Position numbers and translations under genes: made by a program. Shown one piece after another: positions 1 through 9,750 of a stretch of DNA of 64,000 bases. The notes beneath the pieces were generated by a model. That model had not been told where the DNA came from, did no database searches, and was given only the letters and a program-made list of their open reading frames with translations. Origin of the DNA: Nitrococcus mobilis Nb-231 (GTDB taxonomy: Bacteria > Pseudomonadota > Gammaproteobacteria > Nitrococcales > Nitrococcaceae); the NCBI RefSeq assembly GCF_000153205.1, contig NZ_CH672427.1:3216596-3280595 (forward strand), in the 5' to 3' direction. How positions within the stretch are numbered: position 1 is the stretch's first letter; every line of letters begins with the position of its first letter.

Positions 1-2
1 CG

Positions 3-695
3 GGTCGCGACGATACCACGGGCCGATGGTATCGGACCGGTGACCGGGCCCGCTACTGGCCGGACGGCGTGTTGGAGTTTCTCGGTCGGATCGACGATCA
101 GGTCAAAATTCGCGGCCATCGTATCGAACTTGGAGAGATCGAAGCAGCGCTTCTGGAATGCCCCGGCGTTGACCATGCGGTCGCGCTCGTGCTGCGTGGG
201 CCGGCTTCAACGGCGCGACTGGTAGCTGCCGTGGTGGCGCCACCCGGGCACCCGGTCCCCGATGGCGACCTTCTGCATTCGCACCTGATCGGAATATTGC
301 CGCCGCCGATGGTTCCCGAACACATCGAGGTGATGGATGCCTTGCCGCTGACCGCCAATGGCAAGGTGGATCGTGCCGCGCTGGCGGAATGCTTCAAAAG
401 CCCCGCTTCGAAGGACGAGAGTCAATCCGGGCCGCCGCAGGGCGAGTGGGAACAGCGCGTCGCTGAGATCTGGGAAGCACTGCTAGAGGTGCCTTTTCCA
501 CAACGACAGCACAGTTTTTTCGAACTGGGGGGCGATAGCCTTTTGGCAACCCGTTTTACCGAAACCCTGTGCCGCCGCTATGGAGTGACTTTACCCCTTC
601 GTCACCTTTTTACCCAGCCTATGTTAGCGGATGTGGCGGTGGCCATCGAAGTCGAAGCGGCGCGCGCCGTGGATACAGAAGAAGGCGCCCTGTGA
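3..695 (+). CDS. NRPS, C-terminal part (PchE-like; A domain end and PCP), 5' partial
   Basis: This is the end of a large nonribosomal peptide synthetase whose start lies before the window. The frame is open from base 3. Visible in order are the A7/A8 region ([13 protein letters not shown], then [14 protein letters not shown]), the A10 motif [14 protein letters not shown] with its lysine, and a carrier domain [14 protein letters not shown] whose pantetheine serine codon is at 537-539. A8 runs into A10 in about 80 residues, so no methyltransferase or epimerase domain sits inside this A domain, unlike P. aeruginosa PchE or HMWP2. It is followed after 51 bp by the PchF-like gene. By position it should load salicylate and the first cysteine, but that is inferred from context because the specificity residues are off the window. 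Confidence 0.85.
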   Translation, partial: GRDDTTGRWYRTGDRARYWPDGVLEFLGRIDDQVKIRGHRIELGEIEAALLECPGVDHAVALVLRGPASTARLVAAVVAPPGHPVPDGDLLHSHLIGILPPPMVPEHIEVMDALPLTANGKVDRAALAECFKSPASKDESQSGPPQGEWEQRVAEIWEALLEVPFPQRQHSFFELGGDSLLATRFTETLCRRYGVTLPLRHLFTQPMLADVAVAIEVEAARAVDTEEGAL

Positions 696-746
696 GTATC
701 TGACCGCCCCGATTTCTCACCCAGGACACACAGGGAGTCTTACATT

Positions 747-3700
747 ATGAACGCCAATGCCTTGATTGAGGAACTGCAAGGACTCGGAGTGGAACTCTGG
801 GCAGAGGAGGAGCAACTGCGTTTCCGTGCCCCCAGAGGAGTACTTACCGAGGAAAAAATTGCGGTGTTGCGTACTCACAAAACGCAGATCATCGATCTGT
901 TGCGCACGGATAAGGCGGGAGCGGTGGCGGCGGACGCCCAGGCTCGCCATGAGCCTTTTCCATTGACCGAGGTGCAGGAGGCCTACCTGCTCGGACGCAG
1001 CGAATCCTTTGGTTTTGGGGGCGTGGCCTGCCACGGCTATCTGGAGGCGATCTACCCGGAACTTGATCCAGCCGCGTTGCAAGATGCCTGGAACGATCTG
1101 ATCCACCGCCACGATATGCTGCGCGCGGTGATCAGCGCGGACGGCTACCAGCGCGTGCTGCCGGAAGTGCCATGCTATCGGATCGCGGTGCAGGACGGCC
1201 GGGACTGGGCGCCTTCCGAGTTGGAGCAGCATCTACGTGCGTCCCGCGCGGAGATGGACCATCGCCTTTACGACACCGGCAAGTGGCCGTTGTTTGAACT
1301 GCGTCTGACGCGCACCCGTGGTGGCGACATTCTTCATTTCTCCTTGGATGCGCTGATCGCGGACTGGGCCAGCGCCGGCATTCTATTCTCCGAGTTGAAC
1401 CAGATACTTCGGGGGCACGGTGACACCTTGCCCGCTCTGGACATCAGGTTCCGCGACTACCTGCTGGCCGAACGGCGGTTGCGCGACGGTGTTGCCTATC
1501 GCAGAGCCCGGGATTACTGGATGGATCGGGTGGAGGCTTTGCCCAGTGCGCCGGAATTACCGCTCTTGTCTCGAACCGCGGTGGAGAACCGCGCGCGCTT
1601 TCGGCGTCATCATTGGCGTCTGCCACGCGGTCATTGGGAGGCGCTGCGGCGACAAGCCTCCATGTTCAGCCTGACCGCCTCCAATGTGGTGCTGGCCGCT
1701 TATGTTGCGGTACTACAGCGCTGGAGCCGATCTCCTCACTTCTCGCTGAATTTGACCCTGCTGAATCGTCAACCGCTGCATCCTCAGGTCAACCGTTTGG
1801 TAGGGGATTTCACCTCGGTCAGTCTGTTGGAAGTGCCTGCTTTCGGCGGGCGCCCGTTTCATGAGCAGGCGGCTGTTCTGGGCGAGCAACTGTTCGCGGA
1901 CCTGGACCATCGTCTGTTTTCTGGCGTGGAAGTCATTCGCGAAATCAGTAGACGGCGTGGCCACGAAGCCGCTTTCATGCCGGTGGTGTTCACCAGTGCC
2001 ATAGGTCTGGATGGAACCGGTGAAATGGATATCGGTTGCCGGCTGGAGAACGGTGTTACCCAGACGCCGCAAGTGTTCCTGGATTGCCAGGTCCGCGATG
2101 ACGCGGACGGATTGGAACTGAATTGGGATGTCCGTCAGGGCGTGTTTCCCGAAGGTTTGATCGACGATATGTGGGATGCATTTCAGACGTTGATCCTGGA
2201 TCTGGCCTCCGGCGGTCGAAGTTGGTCCGCTGCCAATTCGCTTCCTCTTCCCGCATGGCAAACGTCAATCAGGGCGCAGGTCAATGATACCGAAGCGCCG
2301 GTGTCGAACCGGCTCTTGCACCAAACCGTGTTGGAACAAGCCGAGCGCACGCCAGAAGCCATCGCCATTGTAGGGCCGGAAGACACACTGTGTTACCGCA
2401 CTCTGGCACTGCGTGCGGCGGCCGTGGCCGAGGCATTGCGGGACGGTGGCTGCCAACCCGGTGAGCGCGTCGCCATTCTGATGCGCAAAGGGGTGGAGCA
2501 GGTGGTCGCGGTTCTTGGAATTCTGCTGGCCGGCGCGGTTTATCTGCCGTTAGAGACGACCCAACCGGTGCGGCGCAGGGACAAGGTGCTCGCCAACGCG
2601 TCGGTGGCGGTGGTGCTGACTCAGTCCTGCCATCGGCCTTTGGATCTGCCCGATACGGTTCGTACGATCGAAACGGATACGCTCGGCGAAGCGCAACGGA
2701 TGCCACGGATATCGCAGGGAGCTCCCAACACACTGGCGTACGTGATCTATACCTCGGGTTCAACCGGTGACCCGAAAGGAGTGATGATCACCCACCAGGC
2801 CGCGCTCAATACCATCGACGACATTAATCGTCGTTTCGAGGTCGATGCCGGTGACCGTGTACTGGGGCTGGCGCAACTGGGCTTCGACCTTTCCGTTTAC
2901 GATATCTTCGGTCCTCTTTCCCAGGGCGGCGCGCTGGTGCTGCCGGACGCGGAACGAGGGGCCGACCCTTCGCACTGGGCGCAATGCGTCATCGAGCACG
3001 ACGTCACCGTCTGGAACTCGGTGCCGGCCCAATTGCAAATGCTGGCCAATTATCTCGATGGAGAACCCGCCACACTGACAACGCTGCGTTTGGCGCTGGT
3101 CTCCGGGGATTGGGTTCCGCTGACGTTGCACGATCATATTCGTCGGCATGCGCCGTGTCTGTCTCTGGTGGCTCTCGGGGGGGCCACCGAGGCTTCGATT
3201 TGGTCCAACTATCACCGTGTTGAAAAGCTGGATCCGGAATGGACCAGTATCCCCTACGGACGTCCGTTGGCGAATCAGGGGTTTCGTGTCCTCGACGCCG
3301 AATTCCGAGATCGGCCGGTGTGGGTTCCCGGTGAGCTCTATATCACCGGCCTCGGACTCTCCACCGGATACCTGGGTGATCCGGTCTTGACCGAAGCGCG
3401 ATTCTTCCCCCATCCGCTGGACGGACAGAGGCTTTATCGCACCGGCGATCTGGCGCGCTATTTGCGATCCGGCGAATTGGAGTTTCTCGGCCGTGATGAT
3501 GGTCAAGTCAAAGTCCGCGGACACCGTGTTGAACTGGGCGAGGTGGAAGCGGCGATACTCGCTCACCCGAATGTAGCTGCTGCCGTCGCCATTACCGCGG
3601 ACAACGACAGCAGTGACCGGATGCTGCTGGGTTTTGCCGAACCGCGTCGCGGCGTGGAGGCGCACCAGGTTTCGGCGGAGTTTGGTGAAGCGGCGCGGCG

Positions 3701-6248
3701 GATGGCGGAGTATCAGCTCCGAGGTCTGGAATGCGAGGGCGTGGGCACGCAGGTCAATGCGCTCCATCATGCCGCTTTGGCGTCGCTGCTGAACGTCATG
3801 CTCGAACATCGCCTGTTTGTCGATAGGGAATCCCGTTGCTCCTCGGATCAGGTGATCCAGGCCCTGGCCGCTGAACCGCGACATCATTGGCTGATTCGTC
3901 GCTGGTTGGCGTTGTTGGTGCGGAACGGCTGGTTGAGTAAAGGGGACAACGAAGACCAGTACTGGAGGACGGCCGACATCGACAGCGCGGGAGTGGAGCA
4001 GGCCTGGCGGCGTGTCGAGACCGGCGTCGAGCGGCGCTGGTGTACCCGGGAATTCATCGATTATCACAAGGCACACGTGGCGCGTTTGCCGGAACTGTTG
4101 AGCGGGGAGCAAAACCCGTTTGAGCTGTTGTTCCCGCGAGGCGAGCAGGACATCGCATTGGCCTTATACCGGGATGACCTGATCACACGCTACAACAATC
4201 ACGCCGTGGCCGCCTTGTTGAACCGTCTGGCGCTGGAGCGCACTGAAGCGACGCCGCTGCGGGTTCTGGAAATAGGGGCCGGTACCGGCGCCACCACCTC
4301 GGCGGTGGTGCCCATGCTGGATGGTTTCCAGGTGGAGTATCTGTTTACGGACCTGACACCGTTCTTTCTGTCAGCGGCCCGCCAGAGCTGGGGAAACCTG
4401 CCGTGGATGCGTTTCGGATTGTTCAATCTGGACCAGGACTACCGGGCTCAGGGGTTAGCGCCGAACTCCCAGGACGTGGTGCTGAGCGCGGGAGTGCTCA
4501 ACAGTACCCGGGATCCGGAAGCGGCCGTCGAGAGGATCATCGAATTGCTGGCACCGGGAGGCTGGTTGATATTGACCGAGCCGACGGTGGAGCATCCGCA
4601 TATTCTGCTGACCCAGGGATTCATGATGGAGCCGGACGGAGATCGGGAAACCGGTCGGGCGCCGTTTTCCTCTCGGGAGGCCTGGCTTGCAGTGCTAAAG
4701 AGCAAGGGGGGGCAGGACCTGATTTGCTTGCCTGAGCTGACGCATCCGCTGGCGGTTTGTGGAATGAACTTGATCGCGGCGCGTTTCAAAAGCGACCGTG
4801 CTCCGCTGTCCGACACGGATTTGTTTGCGTTCCTCTCCGAACGCCTGCCCGGCTACATGATGCCTGCCCATATACAGGTGCTTGATCGACTCCCGCTGAC
4901 CGCCAATGGCAAGTTGGATCGCAAGACTCTGGCCGGTTGGAAGCCTGCGCCTTTGATTCAAGGTGGTGGACACACGGAGGAGCAATCCGCTGATCCGCTG
5001 GTGGACGGCTTGCGTGCGCTGTGGGCGGCGGCGCTGGGGCTGCCGCACATCGGCACTGAAGATAACTTCTACGATCAGGGCGCGGATTCCCTGGTACTGG
5101 CCAGGGTGGCGGGACAGTTGCGCGAAACCGTTCCGGAGGCTCAGGCCTTTACCTACGACGCCTTGCTGCGGCAGATGCTTAATGAACCCACGGTGGCGGC
5201 GCTTGCCCGGGCTCTGCGCTCATCGCCAGGCGACGCGGAACCGGCCGCCAACTCGTCCGCCACGATTGCGGACGTCGGCGCGGCGCGGCCGCGGCCCGGC
5301 AGTAACTCCCTCATCGTTCCGTTCGGTGGTGGTGAGGGGCCGGTACGGGTGCTGTTCCACGCGGCGCTCGGCACCATGGACTATTTCCAACATCTCGGGC
5401 GGACGCTGGCCGCTCAGCAACAGGGGCCCGTGGTGGGGCTGGCGGTGGCGGATCCCGAACGGTATCTGGCCATCCCTCATCAAGAACTGATCAATCGGGT
5501 CGCCGATGATTACGCGCAGCGATTGGTGGATGAGGGTTACCGACGTTTCCAGTTGATCGGCTATTGCCTTGGCGGGTTGCTGGCGATGGAAGTGTCGCGC
5601 CGCCTGCTGGAACGGGGTCTCGAGGTGATCGATCTGACGTTGGTAGACAGTATTCCGATGTTCATCGAAACGGACGAAGAACTGGCGTTTGAAGCGATCT
5701 TCGCGCCCAACCTGAACCTTGATCCGGTAAAAGATGTTTTCGGTGCCGGGGTCGAGCACGAAGACGTTTACCGTGCGATCGATACGTTGATGCATCAATA
5801 CGACCGCCGTATCCCAGCCGGAGCCATGGCCGGCCTAGATGGTGATGATGGCCTGCGGGTGGTGGCAGAGGCGGTGCGTCAACGCTCGGCGATACCCCAG
5901 GATGAACGGCTGGCCGGCTACGCCCGCCTCGCCGGCGGTCAGGCCGGAGTTCCGGTCGGGCCCGAACTGATCCCGGCCTTGTTCCGGGTGTGCCGACACA
6001 GTATGCGGGCCGCTCGTTTCGACCCGCCGCCCTACGTCGGAAACATCAACTATCTGCGGTGCAGGGAGCAGCAGTCGTTCGGCATCACCGCCGGTATCGG
6101 CCACTACGCGGCGCCATTCTGGGAAAACACCTGCCTCGGCGTGTTTAACCTTGTCGATGTGCCGGGCAATCATTTCAGTGTGATCGAACCGCCCCATGTG
6201 GAAGAGGTCGCCACCCGGCTGGCTGAAACTCTGCGGGGGAACCGGTGA
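747..6248 (+). CDS. pchF: PchF-like NRPS: docking-Cy-A(Cys)-MT-PCP-TE
   Basis: 1833-residue synthetase that would add the second cysteine, cyclise it, methylate and release the siderophore. Domains in order: TubC-like N-terminal docking helix region (about 1-55); Cy domain (about 70-490) with the DxxxxDxxS signature intact at 201-209 (DALIADWAS); A domain from about 520 with IYTSGSTGDPKG near 668; pocket residues read by eye as D-L-Y-N-L-S-L-I-W, the known cysteine code of PchE/PchF/HMWP proteins; an embedded SAM methyltransferase (VLEIGAGTGA, 1173 on) between A8 and A10; A10 lysine 1389; PCP serine 1448; a C-terminal thioesterase. The TE nucleophile is cysteine (GYCLGG, Cys1607) rather than serine, with probable partners Asp1634 and His1809. 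The stop codon overlaps the GTG start of the next gene. Confidence 0.95.
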   Translation: MNANALIEELQGLGVELWAEEEQLRFRAPRGVLTEEKIAVLRTHKTQIIDLLRTDKAGAVAADAQARHEPFPLTEVQEAYLLGRSESFGFGGVACHGYLEAIYPELDPAALQDAWNDLIHRHDMLRAVISADGYQRVLPEVPCYRIAVQDGRDWAPSELEQHLRASRAEMDHRLYDTGKWPLFELRLTRTRGGDILHFSLDALIADWASAGILFSELNQILRGHGDTLPALDIRFRDYLLAERRLRDGVAYRRARDYWMDRVEALPSAPELPLLSRTAVENRARFRRHHWRLPRGHWEALRRQASMFSLTASNVVLAAYVAVLQRWSRSPHFSLNLTLLNRQPLHPQVNRLVGDFTSVSLLEVPAFGGRPFHEQAAVLGEQLFADLDHRLFSGVEVIREISRRRGHEAAFMPVVFTSAIGLDGTGEMDIGCRLENGVTQTPQVFLDCQVRDDADGLELNWDVRQGVFPEGLIDDMWDAFQTLILDLASGGRSWSAANSLPLPAWQTSIRAQVNDTEAPVSNRLLHQTVLEQAERTPEAIAIVGPEDTLCYRTLALRAAAVAEALRDGGCQPGERVAILMRKGVEQVVAVLGILLAGAVYLPLETTQPVRRRDKVLANASVAVVLTQSCHRPLDLPDTVRTIETDTLGEAQRMPRISQGAPNTLAYVIYTSGSTGDPKGVMITHQAALNTIDDINRRFEVDAGDRVLGLAQLGFDLSVYDIFGPLSQGGALVLPDAERGADPSHWAQCVIEHDVTVWNSVPAQLQMLANYLDGEPATLTTLRLALVSGDWVPLTLHDHIRRHAPCLSLVALGGATEASIWSNYHRVEKLDPEWTSIPYGRPLANQGFRVLDAEFRDRPVWVPGELYITGLGLSTGYLGDPVLTEARFFPHPLDGQRLYRTGDLARYLRSGELEFLGRDDGQVKVRGHRVELGEVEAAILAHPNVAAAVAITADNDSSDRMLLGFAEPRRGVEAHQVSAEFGEAARRMAEYQLRGLECEGVGTQVNALHHAALASLLNVMLEHRLFVDRESRCSSDQVIQALAAEPRHHWLIRRWLALLVRNGWLSKGDNEDQYWRTADIDSAGVEQAWRRVETGVERRWCTREFIDYHKAHVARLPELLSGEQNPFELLFPRGEQDIALALYRDDLITRYNNHAVAALLNRLALERTEATPLRVLEIGAGTGATTSAVVPMLDGFQVEYLFTDLTPFFLSAARQSWGNLPWMRFGLFNLDQDYRAQGLAPNSQDVVLSAGVLNSTRDPEAAVERIIELLAPGGWLILTEPTVEHPHILLTQGFMMEPDGDRETGRAPFSSREAWLAVLKSKGGQDLICLPELTHPLAVCGMNLIAARFKSDRAPLSDTDLFAFLSERLPGYMMPAHIQVLDRLPLTANGKLDRKTLAGWKPAPLIQGGGHTEEQSADPLVDGLRALWAAALGLPHIGTEDNFYDQGADSLVLARVAGQLRETVPEAQAFTYDALLRQMLNEPTVAALARALRSSPGDAEPAANSSATIADVGAARPRPGSNSLIVPFGGGEGPVRVLFHAALGTMDYFQHLGRTLAAQQQGPVVGLAVADPERYLAIPHQELINRVADDYAQRLVDEGYRRFQLIGYCLGGLLAMEVSRRLLERGLEVIDLTLVDSIPMFIETDEELAFEAIFAPNLNLDPVKDVFGAGVEHEDVYRAIDTLMHQYDRRIPAGAMAGLDGDDGLRVVAEAVRQRSAIPQDERLAGYARLAGGQAGVPVGPELIPALFRVCRHSMRAARFDPPPYVGNINYLRCREQQSFGITAGIGHYAAPFWENTCLGVFNLVDVPGNHFSVIEPPHVEEVATRLAETLRGNR

Positions 6249-8011
6249 ATCACACATCCAACCCGCCTTTGTACGAGTTGCGTCGCCCGGTGGCGGGGTT
6301 GATTCGCCTCGGTGTGATACTCGGAGGGGTGGGGGCATTGAGCTCGCTGCTTCCCTTTATCGCCATCGTGGAACTGGGGCGAGTGTTGATGGCTCCAGGT
6401 CCTATCGATACCGTCCGGGTGGGAATGATCGCGGCGCTGATCGGGCTGGCGCTTTTGTTGGGCTGGCTCTGCATGGGGTTGGCGCTCTGGGCTACCCATC
6501 TAGCCGATCATCGCATGCAGGCGTCACTGCGGCGCGAGCTGGTACGAGTACTCGGCCGCGTGCCTTTGGGCTGGTATTCCGACAAGACCTCCGGCGCCGT
6601 CCGTAAGGCGGTGCAAAACGACTTGGAGGATCTGCATCACTTGGTGGCGCACCATGACGTGGAGCGCGTCGCCGCCATTGTATTACCCGCGGGAGGACTG
6701 CTCTATTTGCTGTGGCTCGACTGGCGTCTGATGCTGCTGGCAGTGGTGACCCTGCCGGTTTACGCGGTGGCTTACGCTCGGATGATGCGCGGTTTTGGCG
6801 ACAAAATGACGCAACTCGACGCCAGCTTTTCCGAGGTCAGCGCCGCCATTGTCGAGTTCGTTAATGGTATCACCGTGGTCAAGGCTTTCGGTCAGTCCGG
6901 ACGGGCCTACGAGGGTTACCAGAACGCGGTTCGTAATTTCAGCGAACGCTATGCAGGTTGGGTCAGGCCCCTGTTGCGGCTTGAAGCGTTGTCTTCGCTG
7001 GCGCTGTCGGCGCCGGTGATCATGCTGTCGACCCTGGCCGGTGGGGCCTGGTTTCTTGCCAACGGCTGGGTGGGGCCTTTGGATGTGATGGCCGCGACCC
7101 TGGTTGGCATGGCGCTTCCTCAAACGCTACTGACGTTGAACCAGGGGCTGGTCGCGCAACGCAATGCCGAGGCCGCGGCAAAGCGAATCGCTTCGTTGCT
7201 CGCAGCGGAGCCGCTACCGGTGAGTTGTCATCCGCGCCGTCCTGTCGGCGCCACGGTGGAATTCGAACAAGTCTCGTTTCGTTACGCCGACGACCATGAG
7301 GTTCTTTCCAATATCTCGCTGAATTGCCGGCCCGGCACGGTGACCGCCCTGGTGGGCCGGTCCGGAGCCGGCAAATCCACTCTGGCCATGCTGGTGCCCC
7401 GGTTTCATGACGTCAGCGCTGGAACAGTGCGGGTGGGCGGTGTCGACGTTCGCGAGATTGCTCCCTCCGTGTTGTACGGAAAAGTGGGTTTCGTGCTGCA
7501 GAATGCGCAACTGGTGCGCGGTACGGTCCGCGACAACGTCTGTCTGGGGCGGCCCGGCGCCGATCAGGCGGCGGTGATCGAGGCGGCCCGTGCTGCTCGC
7601 ATCCATGATCGCATTCTGGCTTTGCCCCGAGGATACGACAGCGTGATTGGCGAGGACGCGGTGTTTTCCGGTGGTGAAACGCAGCGGGTATCGATTGCCC
7701 GTATGTTGCTCGCCGATACGCCGATTCTGATTCTGGACGAGGCTACGGCCCATGCCGATCCGGAATCCGAGGCGCACATTCAGGATGCGCTGTCCACTCT
7801 GGCGTTGGGGCGGACGGTTCTGGTGATTGCCCATCGCTTAGCTTCCATCGTTGCCGCGGATCAAATCGCCGTCATCGACGGCGGCCAGATTGTTGAGCAG
7901 GGCACCCATGATCGGCTGTTGGAAGCGGGCGGTTTGTACGCGCGCTTGTGGCGACTGCAGACGTTTGTGGAGTCGGAAGGGGGCGAGCGGGAAGAGGCGG
8001 CACGGGCATGA
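6245..8011 (+). CDS. ABC transporter, fused membrane and ATPase domains (PchH/YbtP type)
   Basis: 588-residue half transporter with an N-terminal six-helix exporter-fold membrane region (about 1-320) and a C-terminal ATPase. Walker A is GRSGAGKST (371-379), followed by the signature FSGGETQR and Walker B ILILDEATAHAD, so the ATPase looks intact. It starts with GTG inside the stop of the NRPS gene and ends in an ATGA overlap with a second half transporter, so the two probably form a heterodimer in the inner membrane. Tandem genes of this kind in pyochelin and yersiniabactin loci (PchH/PchI, YbtP/YbtQ) handle the siderophore or its iron complex. Direction of transport cannot be read from the sequence. 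PchH versus PchI identity is by position only. Confidence 0.9.
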   Translation: MNHTSNPPLYELRRPVAGLIRLGVILGGVGALSSLLPFIAIVELGRVLMAPGPIDTVRVGMIAALIGLALLLGWLCMGLALWATHLADHRMQASLRRELVRVLGRVPLGWYSDKTSGAVRKAVQNDLEDLHHLVAHHDVERVAAIVLPAGGLLYLLWLDWRLMLLAVVTLPVYAVAYARMMRGFGDKMTQLDASFSEVSAAIVEFVNGITVVKAFGQSGRAYEGYQNAVRNFSERYAGWVRPLLRLEALSSLALSAPVIMLSTLAGGAWFLANGWVGPLDVMAATLVGMALPQTLLTLNQGLVAQRNAEAAAKRIASLLAAEPLPVSCHPRRPVGATVEFEQVSFRYADDHEVLSNISLNCRPGTVTALVGRSGAGKSTLAMLVPRFHDVSAGTVRVGGVDVREIAPSVLYGKVGFVLQNAQLVRGTVRDNVCLGRPGADQAAVIEAARAARIHDRILALPRGYDSVIGEDAVFSGGETQRVSIARMLLADTPILILDEATAHADPESEAHIQDALSTLALGRTVLVIAHRLASIVAADQIAVIDGGQIVEQGTHDRLLEAGGLYARLWRLQTFVESEGGEREEAARA

Positions 8012-9750
8012 TAGGTGATCTTTCGAAAATACTGGGACCGGTGCATCGCCGGGATCTGTACCGCTATCTGAACTGGTTGATCGCCTACGCGGTACTCCAG
8101 GGCGTCGCCATCGCCTTTCTGGTGCCGGTGCTGGCGGCGATGATGCACGGTGATATGAAGCGTGCGGGCTATGGATTGCTGGGGTTGGCGCTGATGGTGG
8201 TGCTGGTGGCCGTCGCCCACTATCGCCAGGCAATGAAAGGCTTCGCGCTGGCGCTGGTGGTGCTGACCACGCTTCATGACCGCCTCGGGGCTAAGCTGGT
8301 CTCCCTACCGCTGGGGTGGTTTTCGTCGGAGCGTGTAGGCCGGCTGTCGCGTAGCGCTACCGGCGGGACCATGTTGGTTACTAATGTCTTCGCCCATCTG
8401 TTGACTCCAGTGGCGACCGGAATTCTCACCCCAGCCACCACAGCCGTCGCTCTATTGTATTTCGACTGGCGTCTTGGGCTGACTGTTTTATTCGCCGCCC
8501 CACTGATATTCCTGCTTCATAACTGGTCGTCGTCATGGATTGCCCGTACCGAGCTGCAGGTCGATGCCGCCGGTGTCGAGGCCAGTAACCGAGTGGTGGA
8601 ATTCGCTCGCCTGCAGCCAGTGTTGAGGGCTTTCGGTCGTACCACGGATGGCTACCTGCCATTGGACGAGGCCATTGAGGAGCAACGCCGTGCCGGCGGT
8701 GACCACCTCAGTGCTACTTTCCCCCGTCTTCTGGTGGCGGGGCTGGGTATACATCTCGCTTTTGCTGCCCTGTTGGCGGTCGGCGTGACCCTGGTGTTCG
8801 CCCACGCTCTCGACAACGTCGAACTCATCGCTCTTCTGGCTCTGTCCGCGCGGCTGGCCAGTCCGCTCGCAGAGGCGGCAGCGCGCAGCGGGCAACTGCG
8901 CATGGCGGCGAACGATTTGCGACGGCTCGCGGACATCTTCGATCAGGAACCGCTGCCGGAATCGGGTCATTCCATGCCGATGAGCGATCCGGGATCGGTG
9001 GCGTTCTCTGAGGTGGTGTTCGGATACCGGCCCGGGGAGAAGTTGATAAACGGTGTCTCGTTCCATGTGCCAGCGGGAACCATGACCGCCATCGTCGGAC
9101 CTTCCGGGTCCGGCAAAACCACGCTTACCAAACTGATCATGCGCTTTCACGACGTCGACAGCGGATCGGTGCGGATGGGTGGTAGTGATGTCCGCAGCTT
9201 GACCACCGGGGATCTGATGGCGCAGATCGCGCCAGTGATGCAGGACGTCTACCTGTTCAACGATACCCTCGAAGCAAACATCCGCATCGGCTCGCCGACG
9301 GCCAGCCAAGCTGAGGTTCGCGAAGCCGCCCGGCTTGCCGGTGTCGATGACATCGTGGAACGGTTGCCGTTCGGCTGGCGCTCATCGGTGGGCGAGGGTG
9401 GCAGCGCCTTGTCCGGCGGCGAGCGACAACGGATTTCCGTGGCGCGCGCCTTGTTGAAACGAGCCTCGATCGTGATTCTCGATGAAGCCACCGCCGCTCT
9501 CGACGCGGAGAACGAGCGCCATGTTCAAAACGCCATCCGTACCCTGAAGGCGCGTTCCACACTCATTGTGGTGGCGCACCAGCTGTCCACGATTCGTGCG
9601 GCGGATCAGATTCTTATGCTTGAGGACGGTGTTGTCGTCGCCGCCGGTACGCATCGGCAGTTACAGGCCAGTGATCCGCGCTATTGCGCGTTCTGGCAAG
9701 AACGCAATCGCGCCCAGGGATGGCGGCTGACGGGGGAAGCAGTGCCATGA
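8008..9750 (+). CDS. ABC transporter, fused membrane and ATPase domains (PchI/YbtQ type)
   Basis: 580-residue second half transporter. The ATG at 8008 overlaps the previous stop (ATGA) and is preferred over an in-frame start 60 bp upstream that would lie inside the previous gene. Membrane region about 1-310, then an ATPase with Walker A GPSGSGKTT, signature LSGGERQR and Walker B IVILDEATAALD, all intact. It is the probable partner of the preceding half transporter in an inner-membrane heterodimer for siderophore traffic. The next gene again starts by an ATGA overlap, so the expression is likely coupled. An unrelated lipid or peptide exporter with the same fold is less likely because both neighbours are siderophore genes. 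Confidence 0.9.
   Translation: MIGDLSKILGPVHRRDLYRYLNWLIAYAVLQGVAIAFLVPVLAAMMHGDMKRAGYGLLGLALMVVLVAVAHYRQAMKGFALALVVLTTLHDRLGAKLVSLPLGWFSSERVGRLSRSATGGTMLVTNVFAHLLTPVATGILTPATTAVALLYFDWRLGLTVLFAAPLIFLLHNWSSSWIARTELQVDAAGVEASNRVVEFARLQPVLRAFGRTTDGYLPLDEAIEEQRRAGGDHLSATFPRLLVAGLGIHLAFAALLAVGVTLVFAHALDNVELIALLALSARLASPLAEAAARSGQLRMAANDLRRLADIFDQEPLPESGHSMPMSDPGSVAFSEVVFGYRPGEKLINGVSFHVPAGTMTAIVGPSGSGKTTLTKLIMRFHDVDSGSVRMGGSDVRSLTTGDLMAQIAPVMQDVYLFNDTLEANIRIGSPTASQAEVREAARLAGVDDIVERLPFGWRSSVGEGGSALSGGERQRISVARALLKRASIVILDEATAALDAENERHVQNAIRTLKARSTLIVVAHQLSTIRAADQILMLEDGVVVAAGTHRQLQASDPRYCAFWQERNRAQGWRLTGEAVP

Noticed and set aside
2760-4112. 450-codon minus-strand open frame inside the PchF-like gene
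   Set aside because: It is a high-GC shadow of the NRPS frame, with no family motif and no ribosome site.
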